Origin: CAYRUD01 sp964427425
GTDB lineage: Bacteria; Chlamydiota; Chlamydiia; Chlamydiales; FEN-1388
Assembly (NCBI GenBank): GCA_964427425.1
Contig: CAYRUD010000007.1
Coordinates: 1-64,000 of the forward strand
Direction of reading: 5' to 3'
Length of the DNA stretch: 64,000 nt
The position numbers and the translations under genes are program-made. Below the pieces are notes generated by a model. That model was given only the letters and a program-made list of their open reading frames with translations. It searched no databases and was not told the origin of the DNA. Of this stretch, positions 26,369 to 35,348 are shown piece after piece (within the stretch, counting starts at the first letter, position 1; each line of letters begins with the position of its first letter).

Positions 26369-28261
26369 ATGAAAGGAAAAGTAATTGTCGTCGGAGGCGG
26401 CCTTGCAGGATTAGCTGCGACAATGCTTTTGGCAGAGGCAGGGTATCGAGTTGATCTTGTTTCTCTGACGAAAGTAAAGCGGTCGCATTCCGTTTGTGCC
26501 CAAGGCGGTATCAATGCGGCTCTTAACTTGAAAAATGAGGGAGACTCTCCACTTCTGCATGCATATGAAACAATTAAAGGAGGAGACTTCTTAGCGGATC
26601 AGCCTCCGGTTGTTTCTATGTGCCTTACAGCTCCTCGTATTATTCAGCTTCTCGACCGTTTGGGATGCCCCTTTAATAGGACATCTGAGGGTAGATTAGA
26701 TGTTCGACGTTTCGGGGGATCTCTTTTTAATCGGACCCTTTTCTCAGGTGCATCAACGGGCCAGCAGTTGATGTATACCTTAGATGAGCAGGTCCGTCGC
26801 TTCGAAGCAAAAGGATTGGTAACGAAATACGAAAACCACGAGTTTTTACGGCTTATCCAAGATGATAATGGAAGGGCAGTTGGTATAGTCCTTCAAGACC
26901 TCTTCAATCAAAAAATAACTCCTATGACTGGCGATGCTGTCGTTATAGCGACAGGAGGGCTTGGAGTTCTCTTCAAAAAATCTACTAATTCTACTTTTTG
27001 TACAGGAGCCGCTTCCGGAAGACTCTTTCTTCAGGGAGCTCTGTATGCGAATGGCGAGTTTGTGCAGATTCACCCTACAGCGATTCCAGGCGAAGATAAG
27101 TTGCGATTGATGTCTGAGTCTGCAAGAGGAGAAGGTGGAAGAATCTGGGTCTATGGCGATAGCTCTAAATCAATCCAAGCTCCAGATGGGCGAATTATTC
27201 AATGCGGTAAAACTGGAGAGCCTTGGTATTTTCTCGAAGAACTCTACCCTGCATATGGCAATCTTGTCCCTCGTGATATAGCCGCGCGAGAAATTCTTCG
27301 TATTTGTGAATTGGGTCTTGGCATTGAGGGGAAATCTCAGGTGTTCCTCGATGTATCTCATCTTCCTCCTGAGAAACTAAAGAGACTTGAGGCTATTTTA
27401 GAGATCTATCAGAAATTTACTGGGACAAGTCCATCTTCAGTTCCTATGCGAATCTTTCCTGCTGTGCATTATTCAATGGGTGGCCTCTGGGTTGATTGGC
27501 CCGCGCAAGAAGATTCTGATAGAGAGGTCCGCTTCAGGCAGATGTCTAATATTGAGGGGTGCTTCGTTATTGGAGAGGCAGATTTTCAGTACCATGGAGC
27601 AAATCGCCTGGGAGCAAATTCTCTCCTGTCATGTATCTTTAGTGGATTTACAGCGGCTCGCGAAATCCCTCGCTTTATTGAGCAGAAGAAAAGAGTCGAT
27701 AGTGCCAAGTGCGAGCGATTTTCTCTTCATGCAGTACAAGCCGAAGAGGATCGTCGAGAAAGTATTCTCAAGAGGGATGGGGGAGAGAATGTTCATGCTC
27801 TTCATGATGAGCTCGCTTCAATGCTTGTCCAGAATGTGACCGTGAAGAGAAATAATCGCGACCTTCAAAAAACATTAGAGAAGATTTATGAGATTAAAGA
27901 TCGCTTTGAGAAGATCTCTTTAAGTGATCGCGGGCGCATATTGAATCAGACTTATATTTTCGCAAATCAATTTGAGTCGATGATTGCTCTCGCACAGCTC
28001 ATTACTCATGGAGCTCTCTTAAGGAATGAATCACGAGGCTCTCACGCAAAAGAAGAGTTTCCTCAGCGTAACGATGAGACGTGGCTTAAGACGACAATTG
28101 CAGCTTATAAGGGGCCAGCCCAAAAAGGGTATGATATTCATTACTCATACAAAGCGGTAGATTGCCGCTACATCAAACCTGTTCTCCGTGATTATACGAA
28201 AGCTTCGAAGTCTCTACCCGAATTCGAAGGACTTCCTGATTCTATAGAGCTTCCTATCTAG
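26369..28261 (+). CDS. sdhA: Succinate dehydrogenase flavoprotein subunit SdhA
   Basis: Oxidises succinate to fumarate with covalently bound FAD, feeding electrons to SdhB. Visible parts: the dinucleotide-binding GGGLAGLAATMLLAEAGY at the N-terminus; SHSVCAQGGIN with the FAD-linked His; the substrate-site segment HPTAIPGEDKLRLMSESARGEGG region (split here over residues about 235-257); HYSMGGLWVD; and GANRLGANSLLSC near the C-terminal third. At 630 residues it has the length of the Bacillus-type enzyme. No missing catalytic residue was noticed. It is the middle gene of the sdh operon. Confidence 0.96.
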   Translation: MKGKVIVVGGGLAGLAATMLLAEAGYRVDLVSLTKVKRSHSVCAQGGINAALNLKNEGDSPLLHAYETIKGGDFLADQPPVVSMCLTAPRIIQLLDRLGCPFNRTSEGRLDVRRFGGSLFNRTLFSGASTGQQLMYTLDEQVRRFEAKGLVTKYENHEFLRLIQDDNGRAVGIVLQDLFNQKITPMTGDAVVIATGGLGVLFKKSTNSTFCTGAASGRLFLQGALYANGEFVQIHPTAIPGEDKLRLMSESARGEGGRIWVYGDSSKSIQAPDGRIIQCGKTGEPWYFLEELYPAYGNLVPRDIAAREILRICELGLGIEGKSQVFLDVSHLPPEKLKRLEAILEIYQKFTGTSPSSVPMRIFPAVHYSMGGLWVDWPAQEDSDREVRFRQMSNIEGCFVIGEADFQYHGANRLGANSLLSCIFSGFTAAREIPRFIEQKKRVDSAKCERFSLHAVQAEEDRRESILKRDGGENVHALHDELASMLVQNVTVKRNNRDLQKTLEKIYEIKDRFEKISLSDRGRILNQTYIFANQFESMIALAQLITHGALLRNESRGSHAKEEFPQRNDETWLKTTIAAYKGPAQKGYDIHYSYKAVDCRYIKPVLRDYTKASKSLPEFEGLPDSIELPI

Positions 28262-28284
28262 ACCGCGAAGAGGAGATAGATTGT

Positions 28285-29076
28285 ATGGATTCGAATCCAA
28301 AGGAAATAATTTCACATCGATCAATTACTCTTCGTGTTCTGCGGGGAGAGCCTGGGAATCAATACTGGGAAGAATTTCTTATTCCCTATAACGAGAGCGA
28401 CAATATCATCTCTCTTCTCATGGCTATTCAACATCATCCACAGACTAAGGATGGCCGTATGGTCACTCCAGTTGCTTGGGAATCAGGTTGCCTTGAGGAG
28501 GTTTGTGGTTCATGCTCTATGCTCATTAATGGCAAGCCTAAACAGGCTTGCTCAGCTCTTGTGAGAAATCTCATTCAAGAGTCTGGATCAGATACCATCA
28601 CGCTAGCGCCTTTTACTAAATTTCCTCTCGTCCGTGATCTTGTTGTTGATAGAACTCGCTTGTTCGATCATTTAAAGAAAATCTCCGGATGGGTAGAGAT
28701 AGATAGCTATAGTGAGAGTGGATTTGGCCCTGAAGTTACTCCACGCGAACAAGATGTTATGTATACTTTAAGTACATGTATGACATGCGGCTGTTGTACT
28801 GAAAGTTGTCCTCAGGTAAATGACTCCTCCTCGTTTATGGGTCCTCAGGCTATAGGGCAGGCCCGATATTTTTCTATACATCCTACAGCTCGAATGCAGA
28901 TGAAAGAGCGTATTCGTGTAATGCAAGGTGATGGTGGTGTCGGCGGATGCGGAAATTCTCAAAATTGTGTACGCGTTTGCCCAAAGAATATTCCTCTTAC
29001 TGATGCTATTGGGGCGATAGGAAGACAAACAACAATTCAAGCGATAAAAGATCTCTTCGGCCTTCCTGAGAATTAA
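28285..29076 (+). CDS. sdhB: Succinate dehydrogenase iron-sulfur subunit SdhB
   Basis: Electron-transfer subunit of complex II. The N-terminal plant-ferredoxin domain carries the 2Fe-2S cysteines in GCLEEVCGSCSMLING and the fourth Cys of KPKQAC; the C-terminal domain carries 4Fe-4S and 3Fe-4S ligands in CMTCGCCTESCPQV and CGNSQNCVRVCPKNIPL. A length of 263 residues is normal. The last gene of sdhCAB; a 134-base gap without an obvious strong terminator separates it from the glycosyltransferase that follows on the same strand. Confidence 0.96.
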   Translation: MDSNPKEIISHRSITLRVLRGEPGNQYWEEFLIPYNESDNIISLLMAIQHHPQTKDGRMVTPVAWESGCLEEVCGSCSMLINGKPKQACSALVRNLIQESGSDTITLAPFTKFPLVRDLVVDRTRLFDHLKKISGWVEIDSYSESGFGPEVTPREQDVMYTLSTCMTCGCCTESCPQVNDSSSFMGPQAIGQARYFSIHPTARMQMKERIRVMQGDGGVGGCGNSQNCVRVCPKNIPLTDAIGAIGRQTTIQAIKDLFGLPEN

Positions 29077-29210
29077 ATGAATGGGGGGTAGATTTTTTTC
29101 CTATCTTTAATAATCAAGGGGCTTAGCCCACGGCGTTAGACTCTTATCCTTAAAAGAGGTAAGATGAGTGTTTTGGGTTATCACATACCGTAACGGGCGC
29201 TTCCTCATAT

Positions 29211-30866
29211 ATGAAAGATATATCTACATCTCAGAAACTTGATGGTCGCTCACTAGGGAGATCTATTAAATCTCTCTTCCCCATAAGCATGCTTTTTATC
29301 AGTGTATGGCTCATCACTCGGGGTTTTCTTACTCTTTATCTTATGCTGAGTGATGTTGGCCTCATGCCTGATGAGGCACAATATTGGACATGGAGTCGAG
29401 ATCTTTCTTTAGGATACTACAGCAAGCCGCCGGGCATTGCTTGGCAGATTGCATTGAGTACCTCGCTCTTTCCATCTTTGACTGAGTTTTCTGTCCGATT
29501 TATCTCTTTTGCCGTACTCCCTCTCCTCTGCGCTTATTTTTTGTTCAAATCGTTGAAGGTATTAACAAAAGATGAGGTGGCAGCTTACTTCGGAGGAATC
29601 ATCTATCTTTTAAGTCCGTTAGGATTTTTTGGATCTGTTTTTGCTACAACAGATGGAATGATGCTTGTTGCCATTTTTGGCGCTATTTACTCGTATCTAC
29701 GCGGCTTAGATAAACAGTATTTTACAGCGAAAGATCTCCTCACCATAGCTTTTTGGATTTCTTTAGGTGCTTTATGGAAGTGGACTAGTTATCTTTTAAT
29801 TCCATTGCTGCTCATCGATTCCAAGGTTCTTTTTGGAAATGAAAAGACATCTGTAAAGAGTCGATTGTATCGGATATCTATTGTTTCAACCGTTTTGTTC
29901 CTAGGTCTAGCTCCTTCATTCATATGGAATGCTCAGCATGATTGGGTGACGTTTCGCCATGTTGAGGGAAATCTTGTGAAGTATGAAGGCGGCCAATTTA
30001 ACCCTAATCCATTGGAATTCTTTTTTGCGTCGACAAGCCTTGTCTCTTGTGGATTCATGCTCATTGGAGTGATATTTGGGTGTAAGCACATTTTTTCTGA
30101 GAAGGAAGATGGAAAAAAGCAATTCCTGAAGCGACTTTTGATAGCCATCAGCCTTCTCTGGGGCGGATTGCTCCTGCTGTCATTCTTCTCTCGCGTACAG
30201 GGAAATTGGGCGCTTATAGCAAATGGAGCTTTTTTCGTTTTTGTTGGCTTAGGGATCTACTATGTAATATCTCACAGGTCCTTTTCGCCGCAGAAAAAGG
30301 GTTTGATATTGTATAGCTCCATATTCTTTTCTCTTTTTACACAGCTCTTTGCTTTCTGTATTCATATGGCACCATATGATTGGGCTGTCCGTATTTCTCC
30401 ACTAAGACAAGGAATTGGAATGAGAGAGGGGATTCAAAACGCACTTTTGAAAATGGAATATTCATATGCTGATATAGCAGCTAAAAAAGTCTTTTTATTC
30501 TCTGATCGATATCAAAATATAGCTCAGCTTGAGTTTTACGCTCCGTCAAACCCTTCAGAGATCTTTTTCTTTAATATTCATGGCATTCGCTTAAATCAAT
30601 ATAGCTTTAGATCGTTTGATCGAGAGTTGTATACTGGTGCAGATGGTCTTTTTGTAGCTATAATCCCATTTCGAGAGTGTAATATGCTTGATATGAGGGT
30701 AAAGCGTTTTCAAGAACAACTAGCGCCATATTTTCTTCAGGTGTCTTTTGTAGGGTTGCAACAATTAAAGACAGTATCGGGGCTGCCTGTGAGAGCTATG
30801 CTTCTTTTTCGTTGTGAGAGGTATAACGGGAAAGATCTTCCCGAGGTTCCGCTTCCTACATATTAA
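29211..30866 (+). CDS. ArnT/PMT-type (GT83/GT39) membrane glycosyltransferase
   Basis: A 551-residue integral membrane protein with about ten hydrophobic helices and a C-terminal hydrophilic portion. The family signature, an acidic pair in the first periplasmic loop followed by an aromatic motif, is present as MPDEAQYWTWSRDL and LGYYSKPPGIAWQI. Such enzymes take a sugar from a polyprenyl-phosphate donor at the periplasmic face and attach it to lipid A, other lipids or proteins. Acceptor and sugar cannot be told from sequence. The ATG at 29211 is followed by a basic cytosolic stretch and helix 1. It is the first of several glycan-related genes in the window and could act in the same export-side pathway as the 39-51 kb island. 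Confidence 0.88.
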   Translation: MKDISTSQKLDGRSLGRSIKSLFPISMLFISVWLITRGFLTLYLMLSDVGLMPDEAQYWTWSRDLSLGYYSKPPGIAWQIALSTSLFPSLTEFSVRFISFAVLPLLCAYFLFKSLKVLTKDEVAAYFGGIIYLLSPLGFFGSVFATTDGMMLVAIFGAIYSYLRGLDKQYFTAKDLLTIAFWISLGALWKWTSYLLIPLLLIDSKVLFGNEKTSVKSRLYRISIVSTVLFLGLAPSFIWNAQHDWVTFRHVEGNLVKYEGGQFNPNPLEFFFASTSLVSCGFMLIGVIFGCKHIFSEKEDGKKQFLKRLLIAISLLWGGLLLLSFFSRVQGNWALIANGAFFVFVGLGIYYVISHRSFSPQKKGLILYSSIFFSLFTQLFAFCIHMAPYDWAVRISPLRQGIGMREGIQNALLKMEYSYADIAAKKVFLFSDRYQNIAQLEFYAPSNPSEIFFFNIHGIRLNQYSFRSFDRELYTGADGLFVAIIPFRECNMLDMRVKRFQEQLAPYFLQVSFVGLQQLKTVSGLPVRAMLLFRCERYNGKDLPEVPLPTY

Positions 30867-30919
30867 CAAACCCTAATTGATGATTTAGAGAGCTCTCCAT
30901 TTTTGGTAAGAAGTGTTTT

Positions 30920-32059
30920 ATGAAAAAATCAATTGTATCTTCTATCTTGTATCTTGTCTTAAGTTATTTTCTCTCAATGGGAGTAACCTCTCATTACATC
31001 GACTCTCAATGTCTTCTTCAAGCCAATGAAGAACAAAGTACTGATACGAGAGCGTTTTACGCACTCTCATCTTTGAGGTATTATCTTACGTCTGATTCAC
31101 CGTTAAACAAAGGCTCAAATGATACAATTGCTTTTTCAAAAGACGATGTAAACTCTTTATGGCAGACCATTCTGAGCAATGGGCAAGTCGATCCTGACCT
31201 TGTAGAAGCGTTTTATTCTGCAGATGAATCTACTTATAATAGAGAACGTGTCCGAAATATCGTCTCGAGAGCATGGAAAAAGGCTCAAAGAAAAATCCTT
31301 TATTTCAGCGTCATGAAAACCCCTCGTAAAGTTGTAGAAGGGGCCCCCTTTTATCCTAAAAAAAGCATTATGAAGGCCATCGCTCCATATCTTCTTCCCG
31401 AAGATCATCCGATCTCTCACCGGTTAGAGACTCTCTTCTCTAACCCCCGCGTGACAAAGTCTGAAAAGACCTTTATGCATGCTGGATTTGAGATCTTCTG
31501 TAAGCGTCCTATTTCTCTTATTAGCATAGCTCGGCATGCGGCGCTTCCCGGGTATATTTTCAAAGTCTATTTGCAATCTGAGAATAGAGAGAAAAATAGA
31601 ATTCCAAGTTGGGAGTGGCTTGTAAAGCGTTGTGAGGGAGCGAGCTTAATTCGACAGATTATAGATACTCACAAACTTCAATATTTTACGGTACCTGCGA
31701 AGTGGTTATATGTTCTTCCGCATTCATTCGGTCCAGAGAAGAAGAAAGCCCTTTTGAGACATCCTGTGTTATTAGTCGCAGAAGATATGAATCTTGTAAG
31801 TGCTAAAGAGTCGGCTCGAGCTTGGCGAGAAAAAATTACGAAGAGGCATTTAGATGAGCTTTATTGTATTTTGAGCCATGGACTTCCCTCTTGTTTTCTG
31901 GTCGATAATATCCCATACACAAAAGATGGTCTCTTTGCCTGTATCGATACTGAGCATCCGAGAAGAACTCTCGATTACGCAGGAGTCAAGCGGTTTATCT
32001 CTCCTGAGTTAGCTCGATACTGGGATGAGCTCGTCAAAAAAGGTGGCAATATCCACTAG
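30920..32059 (+). CDS. Exported protein of unknown function, possibly kinase-like
   Basis: A 379-residue protein starting with a clear signal peptide or anchor (MKKSIVSSILYLVLSYFLSM). No family was recognised with certainty. The second half has features reminiscent of atypical protein-kinase folds: a Gly-Tyr-x-x-Lys strand near residue 213 (PGYIFKVYL), an amphipathic helix, a hinge-like stretch (YFTVPAKWLYVLP) and a C-terminal GLPSCFLVDNIPYTKDG followed by a metal-ligand-like IDTE. The Asn of DNI and the Asp of IDTE are spaced as in degenerate catalytic and metal loops. This is inference from pattern only. It lies 53 bases after the membrane glycosyltransferase on the same strand. Confidence 0.6.
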   Translation: MKKSIVSSILYLVLSYFLSMGVTSHYIDSQCLLQANEEQSTDTRAFYALSSLRYYLTSDSPLNKGSNDTIAFSKDDVNSLWQTILSNGQVDPDLVEAFYSADESTYNRERVRNIVSRAWKKAQRKILYFSVMKTPRKVVEGAPFYPKKSIMKAIAPYLLPEDHPISHRLETLFSNPRVTKSEKTFMHAGFEIFCKRPISLISIARHAALPGYIFKVYLQSENREKNRIPSWEWLVKRCEGASLIRQIIDTHKLQYFTVPAKWLYVLPHSFGPEKKKALLRHPVLLVAEDMNLVSAKESARAWREKITKRHLDELYCILSHGLPSCFLVDNIPYTKDGLFACIDTEHPRRTLDYAGVKRFISPELARYWDELVKKGGNIH

Positions 32060-32067
32060 CTTTCTTG

Positions 32068-32832
32068 TCACGTGCAAGCGAGAGCGCTCTCTGAGAGAAG
32101 CTCAAGAGATTTTCTGTGGGGGCTTTTTAGTGCCTCACAGAGTGTTTCGCTTTCAAGAGAGTGCGAATGAAGCTCGAATCGGTTCATGATCGTTCTTTGA
32201 AGGCCTTCAATAAATGCCTTCTTTGAAGGGTAGAGAGAAATGAGCTTCCCGCAAAATGAAGCATGATCTCTTCTTTGCCGATACTCGGGAACATGCCTCG
32301 GATATGCAAGAAGGTCCATATTCTCTTTCGACCAATTCCAAAGAAACGAGGTATGGTGAAGGACTCGCCCCCTGATGAAAGACTGAGCATTTCCGCCCAC
32401 CTTCATTTTGTTTATAGCAAAGTCATTTTCTTCGAGATCAAGTTGATGTGGCAAGAACGCAGGAGCGATGAGCGAGTGAGTCCATTTCATCAACTCTTTA
32501 GGTCCTCGTATCTCTTTCAGGAGTGAATCTTCTGATAGGATAAGGGTAAAGAAGAGGGTATCTTGATCGACTACTACAGTTCCTCCTCCACTAAAACGGC
32601 GGATGAGCGGAATTGGGTTCTTTGAGTAATGATCATGCGAGACGACTTCATTGGCTTTATGAGAGATCCCCATGACAATTGAAGTCTCAGGAGATCCTTC
32701 GTTGATAATACACCAGTTGTGTGAGGAGGCTCTTAATAAAGCCTCCTCAATTCTGAGTTGCTCGAAGATAGGGATCCCAGGAAGGTGAAGAAACTGTAAG
32801 GGGGCCTTATCTTCGATCATGTTTTCAGACAT
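32068..32832 (-). CDS. lplA: Lipoate-protein ligase A family protein
   Basis: A 254-residue ligase that attaches scavenged lipoate to E2 subunits of 2-oxo acid dehydrogenases, or an octanoyltransferase of the same fold. It shows the family segments RRFSGGGTVVVDQDTLFFTLI (lipoyl pocket, quoted in part here: RRFSGGGTVVVDQDT), a conserved Lys in INKMKVGGNAQ that contacts the acyl-adenylate, and HHTSFLWNW. It lies 15 bases after mnmG on the same strand, the same mnmG-lplA pairing I know from Chlamydia. The start ATG at 32832 is supported by alignment of the first helix rather than by a strong ribosome site. Confidence 0.9.
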   Translation of the reverse strand: MSENMIEDKAPLQFLHLPGIPIFEQLRIEEALLRASSHNWCIINEGSPETSIVMGISHKANEVVSHDHYSKNPIPLIRRFSGGGTVVVDQDTLFFTLILSEDSLLKEIRGPKELMKWTHSLIAPAFLPHQLDLEENDFAINKMKVGGNAQSFIRGRVLHHTSFLWNWSKENMDLLAYPRHVPEYRQRRDHASFCGKLISLYPSKKAFIEGLQRTIMNRFELHSHSLESETLCEALKSPHRKSLELLSESALACT

Positions 32833-32847
32833 CTCACAAGAATTATT

Positions 32848-34749
32848 TTACGAGCAGCCACAAGGAGCTTCATCGTCTTTTGAACCCATATCACATGCAC
32901 GGCTTTCATTCGACTTGGATAAGCTTGTTCTCTTTTCCAAAGCGATCATAAGAACTGATATATCAGAGGGAGCAATTCCTGGGATTCTCGATGCTTGTCC
33001 AAGCGTCAATGGCTGTACTTTGGAGAGTCGAAGTTTTGCCTCTGTTCTTAGACCATTGATGCTATGGTAGTCTAATCCCTCAGGGATACGTACATTCTCG
33101 ATTGTCTGGAGTTTGCCAACTTCGGACATTTGTCGAGATATATATCCTTCATATTTGATCGCAATTTCTATCTGGTAATTCGTATTCTCGCCAAAGTCTT
33201 TTACATCATTAGGAAATAGGGAGAGAAGTTGGCTATATGTCATCTCAGGACGCGCGAGAAGCTTATCTAAAGAGACGACTTTTCCTTCATAAGCCCTGAA
33301 TATTGTCTGGAGTCTTGCGGGCTCTTCTTGAATCGCCAGGCGTTTTTTTTCTACAACGGAATATTGATCACTCGAGATGGTTCCAATGCGGTATCCAATA
33401 TGGCGAAGCCTCAGATCTGCATTATCTTGACGGAGTAAAAGTCTATGCTCTGCTCTGCTTGTAAACATTCGATACGGCTCATCAACACCCTTTGAGACGA
33501 GATCGTCAATCATGACGCCAATGTATGCCTCATCTCGGCGTAATATGAGAGGGTCTTTTTGCTGTACGAATAAAGATGCGTTAATACCAGCAATAAGTCC
33601 TTGAGCTGCCGCTTCCTCATATCCCGTGGTACCGTTGACTTGCCCTCCGAAATAAAGACCTTTGATCTTTGTTGAAGCTAAAGAGTAATCGATTTGCCCA
33701 CTGACAACATAATCATACTCGATCGCGTAACCAGGGCGCATGATCTCGGCGTTCCTAAGAGCTGGAATGCTATGAATAAACGCGTATTGCACATCAAATG
33801 GAAGAGAAGATGAGACGCCATTGACATAGACTTCTTCTGAAGAGAGCCCTTCTGGTTCTAAGAAGATTTGATGGCGCTCTTTATCACTAAATCGCACGAT
33901 CTTGTCTTCAATAGATGGGCAGTATCGTGGACCTATGCCAATAATTTTCCCTGAATACATAGGAGAGCGGTGGAGATTCTTTTGGATAATTTCCTTCGTC
34001 TCTTTTGTTGTATAGGTAATATGGCAAGACACCTGCGGCATTCTCGGAGCCTTTTCATCAAACGAGAAATAGACACCTTCATCGCCTGGTTGTTCTTCGG
34101 TAAGAGAAAAGTCGATCGAGCGCTTGTGAATTCTGACGGGAGTTCCTGTTTTAAGCCGTCCTAATTTGACTCCGTGATCTTCTAAACTCTTTGAAAGCCC
34201 GACAGAGGGGGGGTCACCGGCTCTTCCTCCAGAGAGATTGATCTCTCCCATGTGTATTAAGCCACGCATGAACGTCCCAGATGTGATAACGACGCTCGAT
34301 CCCATAAAGGCCAAACCTTCTTTTGTGATGACGCCTTTTATCTGGTCGTTTTCAATGATGAGCTCTTCACATGTTCCTTGCTTGATATACAGGTTATCTG
34401 TTTTTTCGAGCGTGTGCCGAACCCATGTTTTATATGCTTCTTTATCTGCTTGAGCACGAGGTGCTTGGACTGCAGGGCCTTTCTTGGTATTTAGCATTCG
34501 AAACTGTATACCAGTATGATCGATTGCCTTTGCCATGATGCCGCCTAAAGCATCAATCTCTCGCACCATATGGCCTTTACCAATCCCTCCAATAGAGGGA
34601 TTACAGCTCATCTGAGCGATTGTGTTAAGGTTCATGGTGAGAAGCAAAGTCTTCAAACCCATTCGGCTTGCTATGTGAGCGCTTTCGCAGCCTGCGTGTC
34701 CCGCTCCGATGACAATAACATCAAAACTTTCAGGATATGTCCATGCCAT
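32848..34749 (-). CDS. mnmG: tRNA modification enzyme MnmG (GidA)
   Basis: FAD-dependent subunit of the MnmE-MnmG complex that places a carboxymethylaminomethyl group on wobble U34 of certain tRNAs. Motifs: VIGAGHAGCESAHIASRMG for FAD at the N-terminus, CNPSIGGIGKGHMVREIDAL, RMLNTKKGPAVQAPRAQAD, GTFMRGLIHMGE, LKTGTPVRI, and the C-terminal helical MnmE-binding domain. At 633 residues it is standard length. A promoter would lie in the 364 bases upstream. In Chlamydia dnaB is its neighbour; here dnaB is about 16.5 kb away. Confidence 0.96.
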   Translation of the reverse strand: MAWTYPESFDVIVIGAGHAGCESAHIASRMGLKTLLLTMNLNTIAQMSCNPSIGGIGKGHMVREIDALGGIMAKAIDHTGIQFRMLNTKKGPAVQAPRAQADKEAYKTWVRHTLEKTDNLYIKQGTCEELIIENDQIKGVITKEGLAFMGSSVVITSGTFMRGLIHMGEINLSGGRAGDPPSVGLSKSLEDHGVKLGRLKTGTPVRIHKRSIDFSLTEEQPGDEGVYFSFDEKAPRMPQVSCHITYTTKETKEIIQKNLHRSPMYSGKIIGIGPRYCPSIEDKIVRFSDKERHQIFLEPEGLSSEEVYVNGVSSSLPFDVQYAFIHSIPALRNAEIMRPGYAIEYDYVVSGQIDYSLASTKIKGLYFGGQVNGTTGYEEAAAQGLIAGINASLFVQQKDPLILRRDEAYIGVMIDDLVSKGVDEPYRMFTSRAEHRLLLRQDNADLRLRHIGYRIGTISSDQYSVVEKKRLAIQEEPARLQTIFRAYEGKVVSLDKLLARPEMTYSQLLSLFPNDVKDFGENTNYQIEIAIKYEGYISRQMSEVGKLQTIENVRIPEGLDYHSINGLRTEAKLRLSKVQPLTLGQASRIPGIAPSDISVLMIALEKRTSLSKSNESRACDMGSKDDEAPCGCS

Positions 34750-35113
34750 ATGGCTTATTTGATTCTATGTAGGAGTGATTATAATCTTTGTATGCATGAG
34801 TGAAGGTGATTTCAGAGCTGAAAGAGAAATTATAGAACTGGAAGTCAGCGCGTAAAAAAGGGCTCTTCTTTTCTCAATAGCGTATGTATTCTCTTAATTG
34901 GATCAAAAACCTTCGTTTTCAGTGATTGTTTTCTATGCATTTTCCTTGCAAACGAATTAAAAAAGAGGCGCTCTTTGTTTCTTAGAAGAAATCATTATAA
35001 TAATGCTTCACTGAAACAGAGGCGCCGCTTTTTTTTGCAAGGAAGGTAGCAAGAAGTACCTATTCCTAAGAAAGAGTGTCAAAAGAATGAATTCCTTGGA
35101 CTTACTCTTTATA
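34750..35113. other. Intergenic region with bidirectional terminator
   Basis: The space between divergent-facing mnmG start and the 28-codon basic gene. Apart from the hairpin at 34965-35038 and A/T-rich promoter-like sequence near 34855-34960, I see no gene. Short open frames here are antisense shadows. Confidence 0.5.
34965..35038. terminator. Bidirectional rho-independent terminator
   Basis: Left arm 34967-34981 (GGCGCTCTTTGTTTC) and right arm 35013-35026 (GAAACAGAGGCGCC) pair with one small bulge. On the plus strand eight T residues follow (35029-35036); on the minus strand the stem is followed by TCTTTTTT. It ends the COX24-like gene on the minus strand. Its plus-strand T-run has no known plus-strand gene before it. 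Confidence 0.75.
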
Positions 35114-35200
35114 TTAGGTCTTATGTCGGTTCATTCTGCTGCGCTTTTTGCGCTTGTGCTTTGCCATTTTGGCTCGGCGCTTTTTCTTAACGGATGACAT
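35114..35200 (-). CDS. 28-residue AURKAIP1/COX24-like basic peptide
   Basis: A tiny gene, missed by length cut-offs. It starts ATG at 35200 (MSSVKKKRRAKMAKHKRKK...) and ends with a TAA at 35114-35116; more than half of its residues are Lys, Arg or His. This is the pattern of the AURKAIP1/COX24 (bTHX/mS38-like) domain, a very basic mini-protein that in other systems binds the small ribosomal subunit rRNA; annotated Chlamydiota genomes carry a similar conserved peptide. A clear ribosome site (GAGGAG) lies eight bases before the ATG, and a strong terminator follows at 34965-35038. Function in the small ribosomal subunit is inferred from the family. Confidence 0.85.
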   Translation of the reverse strand: MSSVKKKRRAKMAKHKRKKRSRMNRHKT

Positions 35201-35348
35201 ACTGTTTTCTCCTCATCGAGATCTTGTCTATTGGAATCTCTACCGATACGGTGTCGGTTTTTGACGTGTTCTCGAAAATGGCTATCAGTCTATCGATATT
35301 AAATGAAAAAGTCAAAGTCGAGCATCCAAGAAAATTGAAAAAAGTAGC

